Part shown: in pieces, positions 9,424 to 18,392 of the stretch | Layout of the letters: the number at the start of each line of letters is the position of its first letter | Numbering within the stretch: the stretch's first letter is position 1 | Source of the DNA: JACDAE01 sp963744875 | GTDB lineage: Bacteria > Chloroflexota > Ktedonobacteria > Ktedonobacterales > Ktedonobacteraceae | Length of the DNA: 64,000 nucleotides | Reading direction: 5' to 3' | NCBI GenBank assembly: GCA_963744875.1 | Contig: CAVUVQ010000010.1 | Span: 186,001 to 250,000, forward strand | Notes under the pieces: model-generated | Seen by the model: the letters and a program-made list of their open reading frames with translations, nothing else | Databases searched by the model: none | Told to the model about the DNA's origin: nothing | Made by a program: the position numbers and the translations under genes

Positions 9424-10803
9424 TCAGGCTAACTCTGAGGAAGTTACCAGCTTTCGCTCTAGCTTTAATGTGATGATACGTGTAACCGCCTCATCAACAC
9501 GTGCCTGCGTAAGCTGGCCACTTCGTAGCGCCGCTTTTAATCCATTAAGCATAGCCTGCATTTGAGCAGGGCCATTCGCGCCCAGCAGCATATCATTACC
9601 GGCATTAAGGGCCAGTACAGCCGCCTGGGGTAGACTCCAATGATTAGAGATACCTTTCATATAAAGCGCATCCGTGATGACAACGCCATTGTAGCCCAGT
9701 TGCTTACGTAAGATGGTAGTGATAAACGTATGCGACAGTTCGGCGGGCCAGACTGGATCAATAGCTGGCATTGACACATCGGTTGACATAACCATGCCTG
9801 GCTGTTCTAGTGGATTATGCGAACGAATAAATGCTTTGAAAGGTGCGAGTTCGACCGCAGAGATCTGCTGACGAGTGCGATTGACGATGGGCAGATCGAA
9901 ATGAGCGTCTGTTTGAGCTGCACCCAGACCTGGAAAATGCTTGATGCAGGCAATAACGCCTGAGCGTTGTACTGCACGTATGTAAGCGCCCGCGTAGGTG
10001 ATGACCGATTGTGGTGTATAGCCCCATGTACGCAGGTACTGATCTGGCCCATTCACCAGTTGTACATCGACATCGGGGGCAAGATCTTCGTTGATGCCAA
10101 GCGCCAACAGATCGTGCGCAATGCTACGCCCCAGTTGGCTAGCGTTAGCTGGATTGCCCGTCTGGTACGTTTGCAAAGCTCCTGGCCGATGGCCATAAAT
10201 GTTCTGAACACGTTCCACAAAGCCTCCTTCTTCATCGGCTGAAATGAACAGGGGAATCTTTGCATGGCTCTGCATTTCACGGATATCATGTTTCGTCTGA
10301 GCAAAGGTTTTCATCTGAAACGCATACATCACCACACCACCAGCGTGCAGGCGACTAACCATCGTATCCAGTGCAGGAGAATAAGAAGTATCATAATATT
10401 CGGCCATGAAAAGTTGCCCTAATTTCTCATCGAGCGTCATATGCGAGACATACAATTGTGCCAGCCGTTTAGACGAAAAGAAGCGGCTCCGGTCTCTGAG
10501 CGTGGCAACTTGTCTGCTTGAGAGTGAGGGGGCGACGAACGATCCCACGTGTTGCTGAAATATCGCAACGTGCCGAACTCTGAGTTTGGGTACAATCTGT
10601 TTCGACTGCCAGAGATTTTCGCGTACAGCCAGAAAGAGTACGGCAAAGACCAGCAAGAGGAGCAAGATCTTCGCTGCCCGATACCATCTCCTCTTCCTGC
10701 GCACGTGTTTTCTAGCAGTCTGCGATTGAGAAGATGCAGAGAGCATCCGACTATATGTGTTCCAATCCTGTACCGGGCGCGAACGCTTATTTTCTATTGA
10801 CAT
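9424..10803 (-). CDS. Membrane-anchored GH3 beta-N-acetylhexosaminidase (NagZ-like)
   Basis: The start at 10803 has AGGA 7 bp upstream. A basic N-terminus and one helix (residues ~43-60) anchor it. The catalytic part has ADEEGGFVERV (189-199), KHFPGLG (288-294) followed by T-D-A-H-F-D-L-P (D299/H301, the Asp-His pair peculiar to NagZ-type GH3 enzymes) and VVITDAL with the nucleophile D378. This subset removes terminal beta-N-acetylglucosamine, usually from peptidoglycan fragments. The membrane anchor suggests work on cell-wall fragments outside the cell, not the cytoplasmic recycling known from Gram-negatives. The gene converges with the reductase gene, 59 bp apart. Confidence 0.9.
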   Translation of the reverse strand: MSIENKRSRPVQDWNTYSRMLSASSQSQTARKHVRRKRRWYRAAKILLLLLVFAVLFLAVRENLWQSKQIVPKLRVRHVAIFQQHVGSFVAPSLSSRQVATLRDRSRFFSSKRLAQLYVSHMTLDEKLGQLFMAEYYDTSYSPALDTMVSRLHAGGVVMYAFQMKTFAQTKHDIREMQSHAKIPLFISADEEGGFVERVQNIYGHRPGALQTYQTGNPANASQLGRSIAHDLLALGINEDLAPDVDVQLVNGPDQYLRTWGYTPQSVITYAGAYIRAVQRSGVIACIKHFPGLGAAQTDAHFDLPIVNRTRQQISAVELAPFKAFIRSHNPLEQPGMVMSTDVSMPAIDPVWPAELSHTFITTILRKQLGYNGVVITDALYMKGISNHWSLPQAAVLALNAGNDMLLGANGPAQMQAMLNGLKAALRSGQLTQARVDEAVTRIITLKLERKLVTSSELA

Positions 10804-11052
10804 AAAATATCCTACCTTTGTGTAGTGTCAGGCATAAAGATAATGATAGAGAAGGTGATGAAAGTCTTTTTATTGCTTCCCAATTTCAGTGTAATCTAGA
10901 GGAAAAATCATTTATTGGTACTCTTATTATCTTTGTTCGTCGAATTATGTGTTATGCTTTTTCTTTGTGATTGTGGTATTTGTTGGTCAGGATAGCGTTG
11001 GGGCAAAGAAAATAGAGTATAATAAAACTTGGGTAGGGTGAGGTTAGAGAGA

Positions 11053-11259
11053 ATGCCAGTTAAAATTAGAAAGCTCAAAGCCATTTTAACGAGTGCTGGA
11101 TTTGTACAACGGCCAGCTAAAGGAAGTCATACTATGTGGGTGCATCCTGCATTTCCCAACTCTAGTATCACAATTTCCGGTAAGGATGGGGATGATGCGC
11201 AGAAGTATCAGATTAAGGATGTTCAGAATGCACTGAAGCAGGTAGGAGAGACATTATGA
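11053..11259 (+). CDS. hicA: HicA family mRNA interferase toxin
   Basis: 68 residues. The start at 11053 was chosen because the family begins with a short helix like MPVKIRKLKAIL. The double-stranded-RNA-binding-like fold is recognisable, with the GF...KGSHTMWVHP segment; H26 in G-S-H is the catalytic histidine. HicA cuts mRNAs and is held in check by HicB. Its stop overlaps the hicB start (ATGA), so the pair is translationally coupled. The toxin-first order is the usual one. Confidence 0.9.
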   Translation: MPVKIRKLKAILTSAGFVQRPAKGSHTMWVHPAFPNSSITISGKDGDDAQKYQIKDVQNALKQVGETL

Positions 11260-11465
11260 ACCCCGAACATTATTCAATGCTCATACAATGGGATGAGAGT
11301 GACAAGATTTATGTCGTCAGCGTGCCAGAACTTCCAGGGTGCAGAACACATGGGAAAACGCGAGAGGAAGCTATCAAAAATGGTCTTGAGGTAATTGAGT
11401 TGTGGCTGGAGACGGCAAAAGATTTAGGGTGGCCTATTCCACAACCACAGACAGTTGCCGCATAA
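11256..11465 (+). CDS. hicB: HicB family antitoxin, copy 1
   Basis: 69 residues with the partial RNase-H-like fold of HicB: YSMLIQWDESDKIYVVSVPELPGC, then THGKTREEAIKNGLEVIELWLE. It is a short HicB lacking the C-terminal DNA-binding domain of longer members, so autoregulation would need another factor or conditional cooperativity. It overlaps hicA by 4 bp. Confidence 0.9.
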   Translation: MNPEHYSMLIQWDESDKIYVVSVPELPGCRTHGKTREEAIKNGLEVIELWLETAKDLGWPIPQPQTVAA

Positions 11466-11508
11466 ACGACGTTCGAGACGCTTTGAGAAAAATGGGTCAA
11501 GCCTATGA
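11462..11508 (+). pseudogene. Remnant of the 3' end of a second hicA
   Basis: Between the two hicB genes the frame starting at 11462 reads I-N-D-V-R-D-A-L-R-K-M-G-Q-A. It aligns position by position with the C-terminus of the complete HicA, I-K-D-V-Q-N-A-L-K-Q-V-G-E-T, and ends at the same place relative to the following hicB ATG, with one base missing just before it. The natural reading is that a whole hicAB unit was duplicated and the second hicA was lost except for its last ~14 codons. Confidence 0.6.
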
Positions 11509-11711
11509 ACCCTAAACATTACTCAATGGTCATTCAATGGGATCCAAGGGATAATATCTATATTGTTACTGTCCCTGAGCTTCAAGGGTGTAAGACACAT
11601 AGGAAAACGTATGAAGAGGCCGTGAAGAATGCTCTTGAAGTAATTGAACTTTGGATAGAGGATGCCCAGAAAGCTGGAGAGATAGTTCCCCCACCTATAG
11701 TTGCTGCTTAA
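11505..11711 (+). CDS. hicB: HicB family antitoxin, copy 2
   Basis: 68 residues, clearly a paralogue of the hicB just upstream: HYSMVIQWDPRDNIYIVTVP against HYSMLIQWDESDKIYVVSVP, and KTYEEAVKNALEVIELWIE against KTREEAIKNGLEVIELWLE. It has no intact toxin of its own, only the hicA tail in front. The reading frame is undamaged, which suggests it is still used, perhaps to bind the one HicA or foreign HicA toxins. Confidence 0.88.
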   Translation: MNPKHYSMVIQWDPRDNIYIVTVPELQGCKTHRKTYEEAVKNALEVIELWIEDAQKAGEIVPPPIVAA

Positions 11712-11716
11712 TGAGG

Positions 11717-12358
11717 CTATTGGGATATAACCTCCCAGGCGCGATAGCCTGCATCGGTATCCTCAACCAGAATAGTAGCTGGTTGTTGTGCGATCCTGGT
11801 TGCGACCCAGACATCGCCGACCGCACCTGAAAAATTGCTCAGGTTGGCGAAGAGGGTATAGGAGGCGAGAAGTGGGAAGAAGAGGGTCAGAATGAGGGCG
11901 GCGAGGGTAATGATCACCAGGGGAGCCAGTCCGACAACGAGGTAGTAATTGCGTGGGAAGATCTGTTGGCGTGCACCACAGTAGAGCGCGAAGGGCAACT
12001 TTGCACCAAAGAACGGCTTGCCGCCCCAGAAGAGAAAGGCCAATCCGTGAATGAGTTCATGTATGGGCAAGATCACAAGTGAGCCAATAATATTAATGAC
12101 GAGCCAGAGGACGACGCTGCCAATTGTCAAGTGAAGATGGAATGTATGCATTTGCCAGGAATAGGTACCAAAATTGAGTGCAGCGAAAAATATTCCGGCA
12201 CCTACCAGCATAAGTAGACCAAGGCGAGCCAGTGGGCGCATTGCTTCGGGTGTGAGCAGTTCTAACTCATCGCGTTTGTGCAAATGGTCAGCATCGATGG
12301 CTTGCTGCAGTTCGCGACGGCGGCGCGGGTGAAAGCGATCAATCAGTATAAGTGACAT
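11717..12358 (-). CDS. DUF3267 putative membrane zinc metalloprotease
   Basis: 213 residues with about four membrane helices. The helix before the second loop contains ILPIHELIHGLAF, an H-E-x-x-H zinc motif inside the membrane region. A later NFSGAVGDVW supplies a likely third ligand (Asp), as in DUF3267 'putative zincin peptidase' proteins. These resemble site-2-type proteases, but their substrates are unknown. The gene converges with hicB2, leaving only 5 bp between stops. Confidence 0.8.
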   Translation of the reverse strand: MSLILIDRFHPRRRRELQQAIDADHLHKRDELELLTPEAMRPLARLGLLMLVGAGIFFAALNFGTYSWQMHTFHLHLTIGSVVLWLVINIIGSLVILPIHELIHGLAFLFWGGKPFFGAKLPFALYCGARQQIFPRNYYLVVGLAPLVIITLAALILTLFFPLLASYTLFANLSNFSGAVGDVWVATRIAQQPATILVEDTDAGYRAWEVISQ

Positions 12359-12435
12359 GGATGATCCTCTAAACGTTGATGATAGTAGTATGCAAGATGT
12401 ATGGGTGAGAATGCAAGTGGGAAAGGCAAACAGTG

Positions 12436-12618
12436 ATGCGGCATTGGCAGGCGTGGCAATATCTCATTATTGTGTTTGTGCTGTTCTGGATTGGTTTTGC
12501 CATTGTTCTCGCCTTCAGCACGATCCCCTTTTTTGTGATCAGCATTGCCCTGACAACAATTGCGGCGCTCTCGTTTCTTATTGTAGTGCTTGCATGGGCA
12601 TATCAGAATGACAAGTGA
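12436..12618 (+). CDS. Small two-helix membrane protein
   Basis: 60 residues, MRHWQAWQYLIIVFVLFWIG then two hydrophobic helices and a short polar tail AYQNDK. It may start at the GTG directly before (12433). The clean two-helix pattern and positive-inside charges make it more likely real than chance. There is no strong ribosome site and no known family. It lies between two minus-strand genes, upstream of the DUF3267 gene in the opposite direction. Confidence 0.45.
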   Translation: MRHWQAWQYLIIVFVLFWIGFAIVLAFSTIPFFVISIALTTIAALSFLIVVLAWAYQNDK

Positions 12619-12648
12619 GCGCAGAGGCTGTGTGTATGGTAGCGTCAA

Positions 12649-13635
12649 TTAAGAGGATGAGCGGGGCAGGTTCAGTAGTAATTCCTCGAATTGCTGCCAG
12701 ACCATCTGTTCTGCTTGAGCGCTTGCCAATCGTTGTGTGCCATTTGATGATTCTTGCATCAGTTTAAGAACACGCTGACGGAAGCTAGAAATGTGAACCA
12801 GTTGAACCTCAGGGGGGGGCATGATGTGGAGGTCGATGAGATCTGGATTATAGAAATCAGATGCATCGAAGGCCAGGGAGATCAGACGTGTGTAGGCGTT
12901 GACCAGTTCGAGGTAGACCTCGGAGGCAAAGTAATCGGGCTGCGTACTGGAAAAGAGCAGGCAACCGGCGACGCGACAAGCACGCATGATGGGGCAGGCG
13001 ACGGCACTAATTTCGTGTTCAGCCTGGTAAGTGGGTAGAAATGTTCTGTTCAGGCGGAGGTCGCCGACCTGTTCGAGACGGCATAGAGCGGTGACGTAGC
13101 CAGCGAGCAATTCGGCACCGAGGAGGAGAGCTTTCTCTTCCAGGTTACCATTCCAGGGACCTGTGCCCTGACCAATGGTTTCGCGCAAGCTGCGTATTTT
13201 GCCATCGCCAGTAGGGGGCATGCAGCGTACAACGGTGATAATCATGCCCAGGCGCTCGGGATCAAGTTGTTTCAGTGCCTCGGGGAGGATGAGGCGTGTG
13301 ATTGACCAGAAGCGTAGCAGGTCGGGAGTGTTGGCACGTGTTTCCAATACTTCCATGATAAGTTTATAAGGAATCTCCGTCAGGGTGAAATCGGTTTCAA
13401 AATCCGAGGAAGAGGTACTCATGTTTGCATCGAGTAGTGCACGCAGTTGAGTTCGGTATTGTTTTGGGACAGCACGTACTAATTGACGCAAGTTATGCGT
13501 GCGGGGTGATGTCTCTCCGTTGACCCAACGTATTAGAGTTACTGAATGAACGCCAATCTCGCTGGCGATACGTTCGCGTTCAGCAGGATTATTGGTGATG
13601 TTGCCTAATAATTCGCGCCAGTCCACTGCTACCAC
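12649..13635 (-). CDS. HTH regulator with C-terminal GAF-like sensor, paralogue 1
   Basis: 328 residues. The first ~70 form a helix-turn-helix of XRE style (RERIASEIGVHSVTLIRWVNGE). Residues ~95-310 form a single conserved domain with RFWSITRLILPEALKQLDP, MPPTGDGKIRSLRETIGQG, and RVAGCLLFSSTQPDYF, the last like the core strand of a GAF domain. A second copy with the same length and order is at 24341. I do not know a named family; a small-molecule-sensing DNA-binding protein is the inference. GTG start; a second GTG three codons on is possible. The target could be the divergent rnz or the protein's own gene. Confidence 0.7.
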   Translation of the reverse strand: MVAVDWRELLGNITNNPAERERIASEIGVHSVTLIRWVNGETSPRTHNLRQLVRAVPKQYRTQLRALLDANMSTSSSDFETDFTLTEIPYKLIMEVLETRANTPDLLRFWSITRLILPEALKQLDPERLGMIITVVRCMPPTGDGKIRSLRETIGQGTGPWNGNLEEKALLLGAELLAGYVTALCRLEQVGDLRLNRTFLPTYQAEHEISAVACPIMRACRVAGCLLFSSTQPDYFASEVYLELVNAYTRLISLAFDASDFYNPDLIDLHIMPPPEVQLVHISSFRQRVLKLMQESSNGTQRLASAQAEQMVWQQFEELLLNLPRSSS

Positions 13636-13837
13636 TATCTCTCAATCTATGCTCCTGGAAGATGCATATCCTACTTCTTGTTCTCAATCATAATAACAAA
13701 GAATGATACTAATGTCAATCGCTACCGTACCTACTTGCCAGAGGGAGAATGGATCGATCATACATTTTTTAGATGCGTTCTTTTGTGTGTTATGTTATGA
13801 TAGCGATACAGATAAAAGATAACATCTGAGGGGAAGT

Positions 13838-14746
13838 ATGCTTGATATTTGTATGTTAGGGACCTGTGGGATGATGCCTGCGCCGGGTCGCTGGTTGTCA
13901 TGTGCTTTATTGCGTTGTGGTGCTACGCTCACCCTTTTTGATTGTGGAGAGGGAACGCAGATACCCTGGAAGATGCTGGGCTGGGGCTTTCGCCAATTGG
14001 GGGCTATCTGTTTGACGCATATGCATGCAGATCATGTTGCAGGTTTGCCAGGAGTACTATTCATGGTGGCCCATGCTGGTCGTACGGAACCTCTCGATAT
14101 TTATGGCCCGGCGGGAACGGCGTACGTGGTTGAAGGATTGCGACGTATTGCCCCTGATCTTCCCTTCCCAGTACGCATTCATGAACTCAAGGGAGGCGAA
14201 CAATTTGCTCTCTCGGGCGAACTACAGGCTTCGTGCACATCCGCCGCTCATGGTATCCCATGTCTGGCCTATCGCGTTGATCTGGCAAGGAGGCCAGCGT
14301 TTCAAGTGGAGAAAGCTAATGCGCTGGGGTTGCCCATTCAGCTCTGGTCTCATCTGCAACATGGAGAAGAAGTAACATATAATGGTCAAACAATTCAGCC
14401 TGAGCAGGTACTGGGCGAACCAAGGCGTGGCATTTCTATGGCATTCATTACCGATACACGACCAACTGCGGCCCTCAGTGCTCTCGCTCATGACGTTGAT
14501 CTCCTGATTTGTGAAAGCATGTACGATACGCTAGAAGATCTGCCGCTAGCAAAAGTTAATGCCCATATGGTTGCGCAAGAATCGGCGAGTATAGCGAAGG
14601 CTGCAGGTGCTCATCAACTGCTTCTGACCCATTTTAGCCCAAAGATCAACGATACTACACAAGCGGAGAAAATGGCGCGGCACGTCTTTCCTAATACACG
14701 TGCCGCCCGTGATGGCACAGTGATTACATTGGAATACACAACATAA
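13838..14746 (+). CDS. rnz: Ribonuclease Z (tRNA 3' endonuclease)
   Basis: 302 residues, metallo-beta-lactamase fold. The zinc site THMHADHVAGLPG gives H61, H63, D65 and H66; the N-terminal LGTCGMMPAPGR and FDCGEGTQ are the usual RNase Z landmarks; later ITDTRPT and LLTHFSPKI supply the remaining metal ligands. It trims the 3' trailer from tRNA precursors in the cytoplasm. GAGGGGAAG precedes the ATG at 13838. It is divergent from the HTH regulator with about 200 bp between them. Confidence 0.92.
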   Translation: MLDICMLGTCGMMPAPGRWLSCALLRCGATLTLFDCGEGTQIPWKMLGWGFRQLGAICLTHMHADHVAGLPGVLFMVAHAGRTEPLDIYGPAGTAYVVEGLRRIAPDLPFPVRIHELKGGEQFALSGELQASCTSAAHGIPCLAYRVDLARRPAFQVEKANALGLPIQLWSHLQHGEEVTYNGQTIQPEQVLGEPRRGISMAFITDTRPTAALSALAHDVDLLICESMYDTLEDLPLAKVNAHMVAQESASIAKAAGAHQLLLTHFSPKINDTTQAEKMARHVFPNTRAARDGTVITLEYTT

Positions 14747-14826
14747 TCACGAGCTTCGTAAACGCACAGTACGGGCGTCGTAAACGCGGTCCCCACACCT
14801 GGGCGCGATAAATCTGGCCCCTACGA
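14747..14826. repeat. Degenerate copy of the TAGGGAC-type intergenic repeat
   Basis: Between the converging rnz and hydrolase genes, 'gcgcgataaatctggcccctac' (14803-14824) is an inverted, decayed copy of the element seen complete at 51869-51952. Two short direct repeats 'cgtaaacgc' lie in front. Confidence 0.5.
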
Positions 14827-15837
14827 TCAACTCGCTAGAGATGTGTTTGGTCCACCTTGATCATCCTGCATGTGATTTTGCAGTTGGGTAGGTGGATAAG
14901 ATTGCTTCAGGTACAGATCAAAGAAATCAATAATTTTGCGTGTGTAGGCGATGCGGTCGGCAAAGTACGCTCCACAGTGATCAACATCGGGTAGCAGCCA
15001 GAGTTCTTTAGGGTCGCGGGCCGCATTATAGAGAAGCGGGGCATCACGCGGATCTACAATAGTATCCTTCAGCCCATGAATAAGCAATACGGGACGTGGA
15101 GCGATGCGTCCAATGTCGCGCAAGGGTTCGACTTGATTGAAGTGATAGCCAGCTCGTAGCCAGAGCAGGAGATCGGTAACCCAGTCAAACAGAGCGAAGG
15201 GCATGTGTAGTGTGCGACGAACGGCGTACTCAACAGCACTTTTGTGGGTAGCAAAGGCGCTATCGGCGACAAGTGCTTCTATTTCCTGCGTTCTTGCTGT
15301 AGCCATGATAGCCACTGAACCGCCCATAGAATAGCCCATTGTGCCAAGGCGGGTCTGCGGTGCACGTTGTTTGACATACTCGACGGCCCCCAGGAAATCG
15401 TTAATCTCACGATATCCGAGCGTCACCGGTGTTCCCACGGCTGTTCCGTGTCCATAATATTCAAAGACCAGCACATTGTGGCCGGCCTTCCAGAGATGAG
15501 AGCACATACCCAATACGTCTGAGCGTTTGCCACGGTAGCCGGGGCAGATGATAATAGTTGAGGTCGCCTGCGGTTGAGGGACATACCAACCCCTGACCTG
15601 GTGATCTTCCTTGAGCGATGGGAAAGTAATTTCCTCGGCGGGAAGATTGAGTTCATAGGGACTGAAGGTGTAGATGTCCACGAAGCCAGCAAAGCGATTA
15701 GGGCGCGTCAATATCTCTACGATATAGAGTCCTACTGCAAACAAAACACCAAGGATTCCGACGCCACTGCCCAGTCCACCGAGCAGAATCGCTTTCAATG
15801 AAGGTCGCGAGATGTGCACATTTGGTAAGTGGGACAT
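14827..15837 (-). CDS. Membrane-anchored alpha/beta hydrolase
   Basis: About 336 residues from the ATG at 15837; a GTG eight codons earlier (15861) is possible, but the GAAAGG site lies nearer the ATG. One hydrophobic segment (~20-45) is followed by an alpha/beta-hydrolase fold: IIICPGYRGKRSDV (oxyanion region), GTMGYSMGGSVA with the nucleophile Ser, IHGLKDTIVDPRDA with the acid Asp, and DHCGAYF with the His. The layout resembles YqkD/BEM46-type serine hydrolases exposed at the outer face. Substrate unknown. Confidence 0.85.
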   Translation of the reverse strand: MSHLPNVHISRPSLKAILLGGLGSGVGILGVLFAVGLYIVEILTRPNRFAGFVDIYTFSPYELNLPAEEITFPSLKEDHQVRGWYVPQPQATSTIIICPGYRGKRSDVLGMCSHLWKAGHNVLVFEYYGHGTAVGTPVTLGYREINDFLGAVEYVKQRAPQTRLGTMGYSMGGSVAIMATARTQEIEALVADSAFATHKSAVEYAVRRTLHMPFALFDWVTDLLLWLRAGYHFNQVEPLRDIGRIAPRPVLLIHGLKDTIVDPRDAPLLYNAARDPKELWLLPDVDHCGAYFADRIAYTRKIIDFFDLYLKQSYPPTQLQNHMQDDQGGPNTSLAS

Positions 15838-16534
15838 ACAACTTGCCAACCTTTCTAGCACTGGATTGGCTTACAATATGTTTACTAGAGTTATAACACC
15901 AGGGACAGAAGATTTATGCCGCAATAAGCCCAACTGTTTCATGATGAAGCAGACTACTTCGTCCATTAAGCACCTTTCACTATGCTCACTTTTACTACGT
16001 TGTTCGCTTGTATGAGGATGCAAAACATCTAGATGCTATTCCTGAGCGAGAGCAGCTATACGAATACTGTCAGGAAGTTGCTTATAGTATAAGTATTCTG
16101 AAAAGTTCAGGTTTTGTCAAGGTATTTCTCTTGCTGCGTTACATTCCCGACCCCTGCTTCGTTTTAAATATAGGTGATCATCAACGTTCACCCAATTACA
16201 ATACTATGTATATGCTATCGGATATGCGTCCTGTAGTGCGTTGTTTGTAAAGCTCTTCGTAAGTAGAGATGAGTAGTGCAACGTTTATAGTACGATCATA
16301 TATGGGGGAGCCAGATTCCTGGTTTCCCCTTTTTTTGTGCTTTCTGTAGCCCATCGATAGCCTTTCAGTAAGATGAGCGGGAACTTTTCCCTTGATGCGG
16401 CGTATATTATAATAGCTCTGATGAATAAGTATCCAATAGACTAATTTTTACACTACTATAGGCAAGCAGGCATTGCCAACTTAAAGGAGGCGGTATTTCC
16501 TCTCGTTGTGTGAACGCAGGCGGGATCTGATGCC
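15838..16534. other. Intergenic region with a possible short transcript
   Basis: No recognised gene in ~700 bp. On the plus strand a frame stays open from about 15946 to 16250 and contains a charged, coding-like stretch (RLYEDAKHLDAIPERE). It ends 54 bp before a good intrinsic terminator at 16304-16336, so some plus-strand transcript, a small gene or an RNA, may be made here. Confidence 0.3.
16304..16336 (+). terminator. Intrinsic terminator
   Basis: GGGGGAGCCA pairs with TGGTTTCCCC across a GATTCC loop and is followed by seven T residues. It is oriented for plus-strand transcription, yet the nearest recognised plus-strand gene upstream ends far away at 14746. It therefore marks an unrecognised transcript. 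Confidence 0.7.
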
Positions 16535-18028
16535 GTGGGTTTGATGAAAATGTTGAAGCTTCTTTCGCCTGGCTCCCATATGTCCAGGCGAGTGCGGTTC
16601 GCTCTCTTATTCTTTGTTTCCTTGTTTGCTACCTTATTAGGCGGTGTCTATTTCTTTCGCGACGATATTGTCACTGGCATCTCTTCAGTGATTATCAATA
16701 TAGGTCTGGATCCGCAACGAACGCAGTTAGTGGTCGGACTGCTCATGACTGCTGCTGCTGCCTTGCTAGGTGGATTGTTGGGGCGGCGTAAGTCTGGCAC
16801 TCTGGTTGGGGCTGGTATTGTTTTCTGGTTCGGCTATCTTGCTAACTTTATACAGGTTGAACTGGTGCCTGTGTATGATGCTGGTAAACACTTGAAGCCA
16901 CTGGATAGCCATATTTTGGTGAATACAGCGTTGCTGATGATGGGACTGGCACTGCTCTGTGCATTTATTGGGGCGTCGGTTGGGATTGCTCTAGCTGAAG
17001 TTGTACTTGATCCATGTTATACTCTAGTGCGTGCCATCTGGCGCTATTTTGCGCGGCGTCGACCTGTCTGGCAGGAAGCGACTCAACCCCAGACGATTGC
17101 GCGGGGGAGTACACTTGAACTTTCACGTGGGGAGAAGATTTGGGGAATTGTCGGGCAGTGGCTGGGTGTTGGAGCAGTGATCACAGTACTGGTAGCGGCC
17201 AGTAATGCGGGTAATTTGTTTATCTTCGCGCCTGACAATGGTATACATATTTCCCCAGTATCTATTCATGGAACGCTCGTACAGAGTACGTTAGTGAGTC
17301 CAGCGTTGCGTGGGCAGCACAAAAATTTTCTGGTGTATCTGCCACCTTCGTATAATACTCTGCAAGGAAGAACGAAACGCTATCCTGTTCTTTACCTCCT
17401 GCATGGCTCGCCTGGTACGGACATCGACTGGACGACTGGTGGGAAAGCCAATGAATCTGCTGACACGCTGATTGCAACAAAAGAGATCCCTGAACTTATC
17501 ATGGTTTTCCCTGATGGCAATGGGCGGCCAAAGGTGACCAGCGAATGGGCCAATAGCTTTGATCAGCGTCAGTTAATAGAGACGTATGTGGTTAATGATC
17601 TCGTGCAGTATGTTGATCAGCACTATCGTACCGTTCCGGACCCCGCGCACCGTGCCATTGGAGGACTCTCAATGGGTGGATTTGGGGCGATGAACATAGC
17701 CGAACAGCATCCCAATGTCTTTGGAACGGTGATCTCTCTGGGCGGTTATTATAAAGCGGAAGGTGGTATATGGGGCAAAAATGCAGCATATATGCGAGCG
17801 AATAGCCCGTTACTCACATTCCCCAAAAACAAAGCGGCCTGGAAGCTGCATATGTATCTGGGGGCTGCGACGAAGGATCAGCCTTACTATAACGATACGA
17901 AGAATTTTATGAGCATGTTAAGAAGTCTCCATGTACCCTATCGCTTTGATCTGGAGCAGGGTTATCATCGCTGGCGCGTGTGGGAGTTGCAGATGTACAA
18001 TGCCTTACATTGGTTGAAATGGGGGTAG
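16535..18028 (+). CDS. Membrane esterase (esterase D/Fes-like) with N-terminal transmembrane domain
   Basis: 497 residues. The first ~240 contain four to five membrane helices of no known family. The rest is a serine esterase of the putative-esterase (Est-D/feruloyl) group: PVLYLLHGSPGTDIDW near the oxyanion, AIGGLSMGGFGAM with the nucleophile Ser, and a final EQGYHRWRVW, the G-x-H-x-W that carries the catalytic His. The catalytic domain is probably outside the cell. Related Actinobacterial proteins include mycolyl-transferase-like esterases, but the substrate here is unknown. GTG start at 16535, ATG alternative at 16544. Confidence 0.85.
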   Translation: MGLMKMLKLLSPGSHMSRRVRFALLFFVSLFATLLGGVYFFRDDIVTGISSVIINIGLDPQRTQLVVGLLMTAAAALLGGLLGRRKSGTLVGAGIVFWFGYLANFIQVELVPVYDAGKHLKPLDSHILVNTALLMMGLALLCAFIGASVGIALAEVVLDPCYTLVRAIWRYFARRRPVWQEATQPQTIARGSTLELSRGEKIWGIVGQWLGVGAVITVLVAASNAGNLFIFAPDNGIHISPVSIHGTLVQSTLVSPALRGQHKNFLVYLPPSYNTLQGRTKRYPVLYLLHGSPGTDIDWTTGGKANESADTLIATKEIPELIMVFPDGNGRPKVTSEWANSFDQRQLIETYVVNDLVQYVDQHYRTVPDPAHRAIGGLSMGGFGAMNIAEQHPNVFGTVISLGGYYKAEGGIWGKNAAYMRANSPLLTFPKNKAAWKLHMYLGAATKDQPYYNDTKNFMSMLRSLHVPYRFDLEQGYHRWRVWELQMYNALHWLKWG

Positions 18029-18185
18029 GGTTAATTTTCCGACCCTGATTGTCGAATGGGAAGGTGTGTGGTATACTAGCGGAAATAAAACACGGGGTAG
18101 CCGTGTTTCACTATGTAGAAAGATAAAAAACTACATACTTGAGATCTTCAAGAGACCAGATATTCGGGAAAGGGGACAGCAATCA

Positions 18186-18374
18186 ATGCCAAAGAAGGGT
18201 GAACTTTCAAAGACGGCTCGTGCCTCGCTTGCAAATCGCGAAGCCATCAACCATATCACTGCTCGCGTCTGCGAAAAGTGTGGAGAGCCGATCATGCTTC
18301 AGGAATTGCAGCCTGTGAAGGTGGTTGGCGTTGGTATGAGATACTACCACAAAGGCCATTACAATATTCAGTAA
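18186..18374 (+). CDS. Small putative zinc-binding protein (C-x2-C ... H-x2-H)
   Basis: 62 residues, basic N-terminus MPKKGELSKTARASLANR, then CEKCG and, 28 residues further, YYHKGHY. Two Cys and two His in this spacing could bind one zinc. AAGGGG lies upstream of the ATG and a strong 23-bp terminator hairpin follows 18 bp after the stop, so it looks like a real single-gene transcript. No named family is recognised; size and composition suggest a nucleic-acid- or ribosome-associated protein (inference). Confidence 0.6.
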   Translation: MPKKGELSKTARASLANREAINHITARVCEKCGEPIMLQELQPVKVVGVGMRYYHKGHYNIQ

Positions 18375-18392
18375 GCTTATGTAGCTTGCGCA

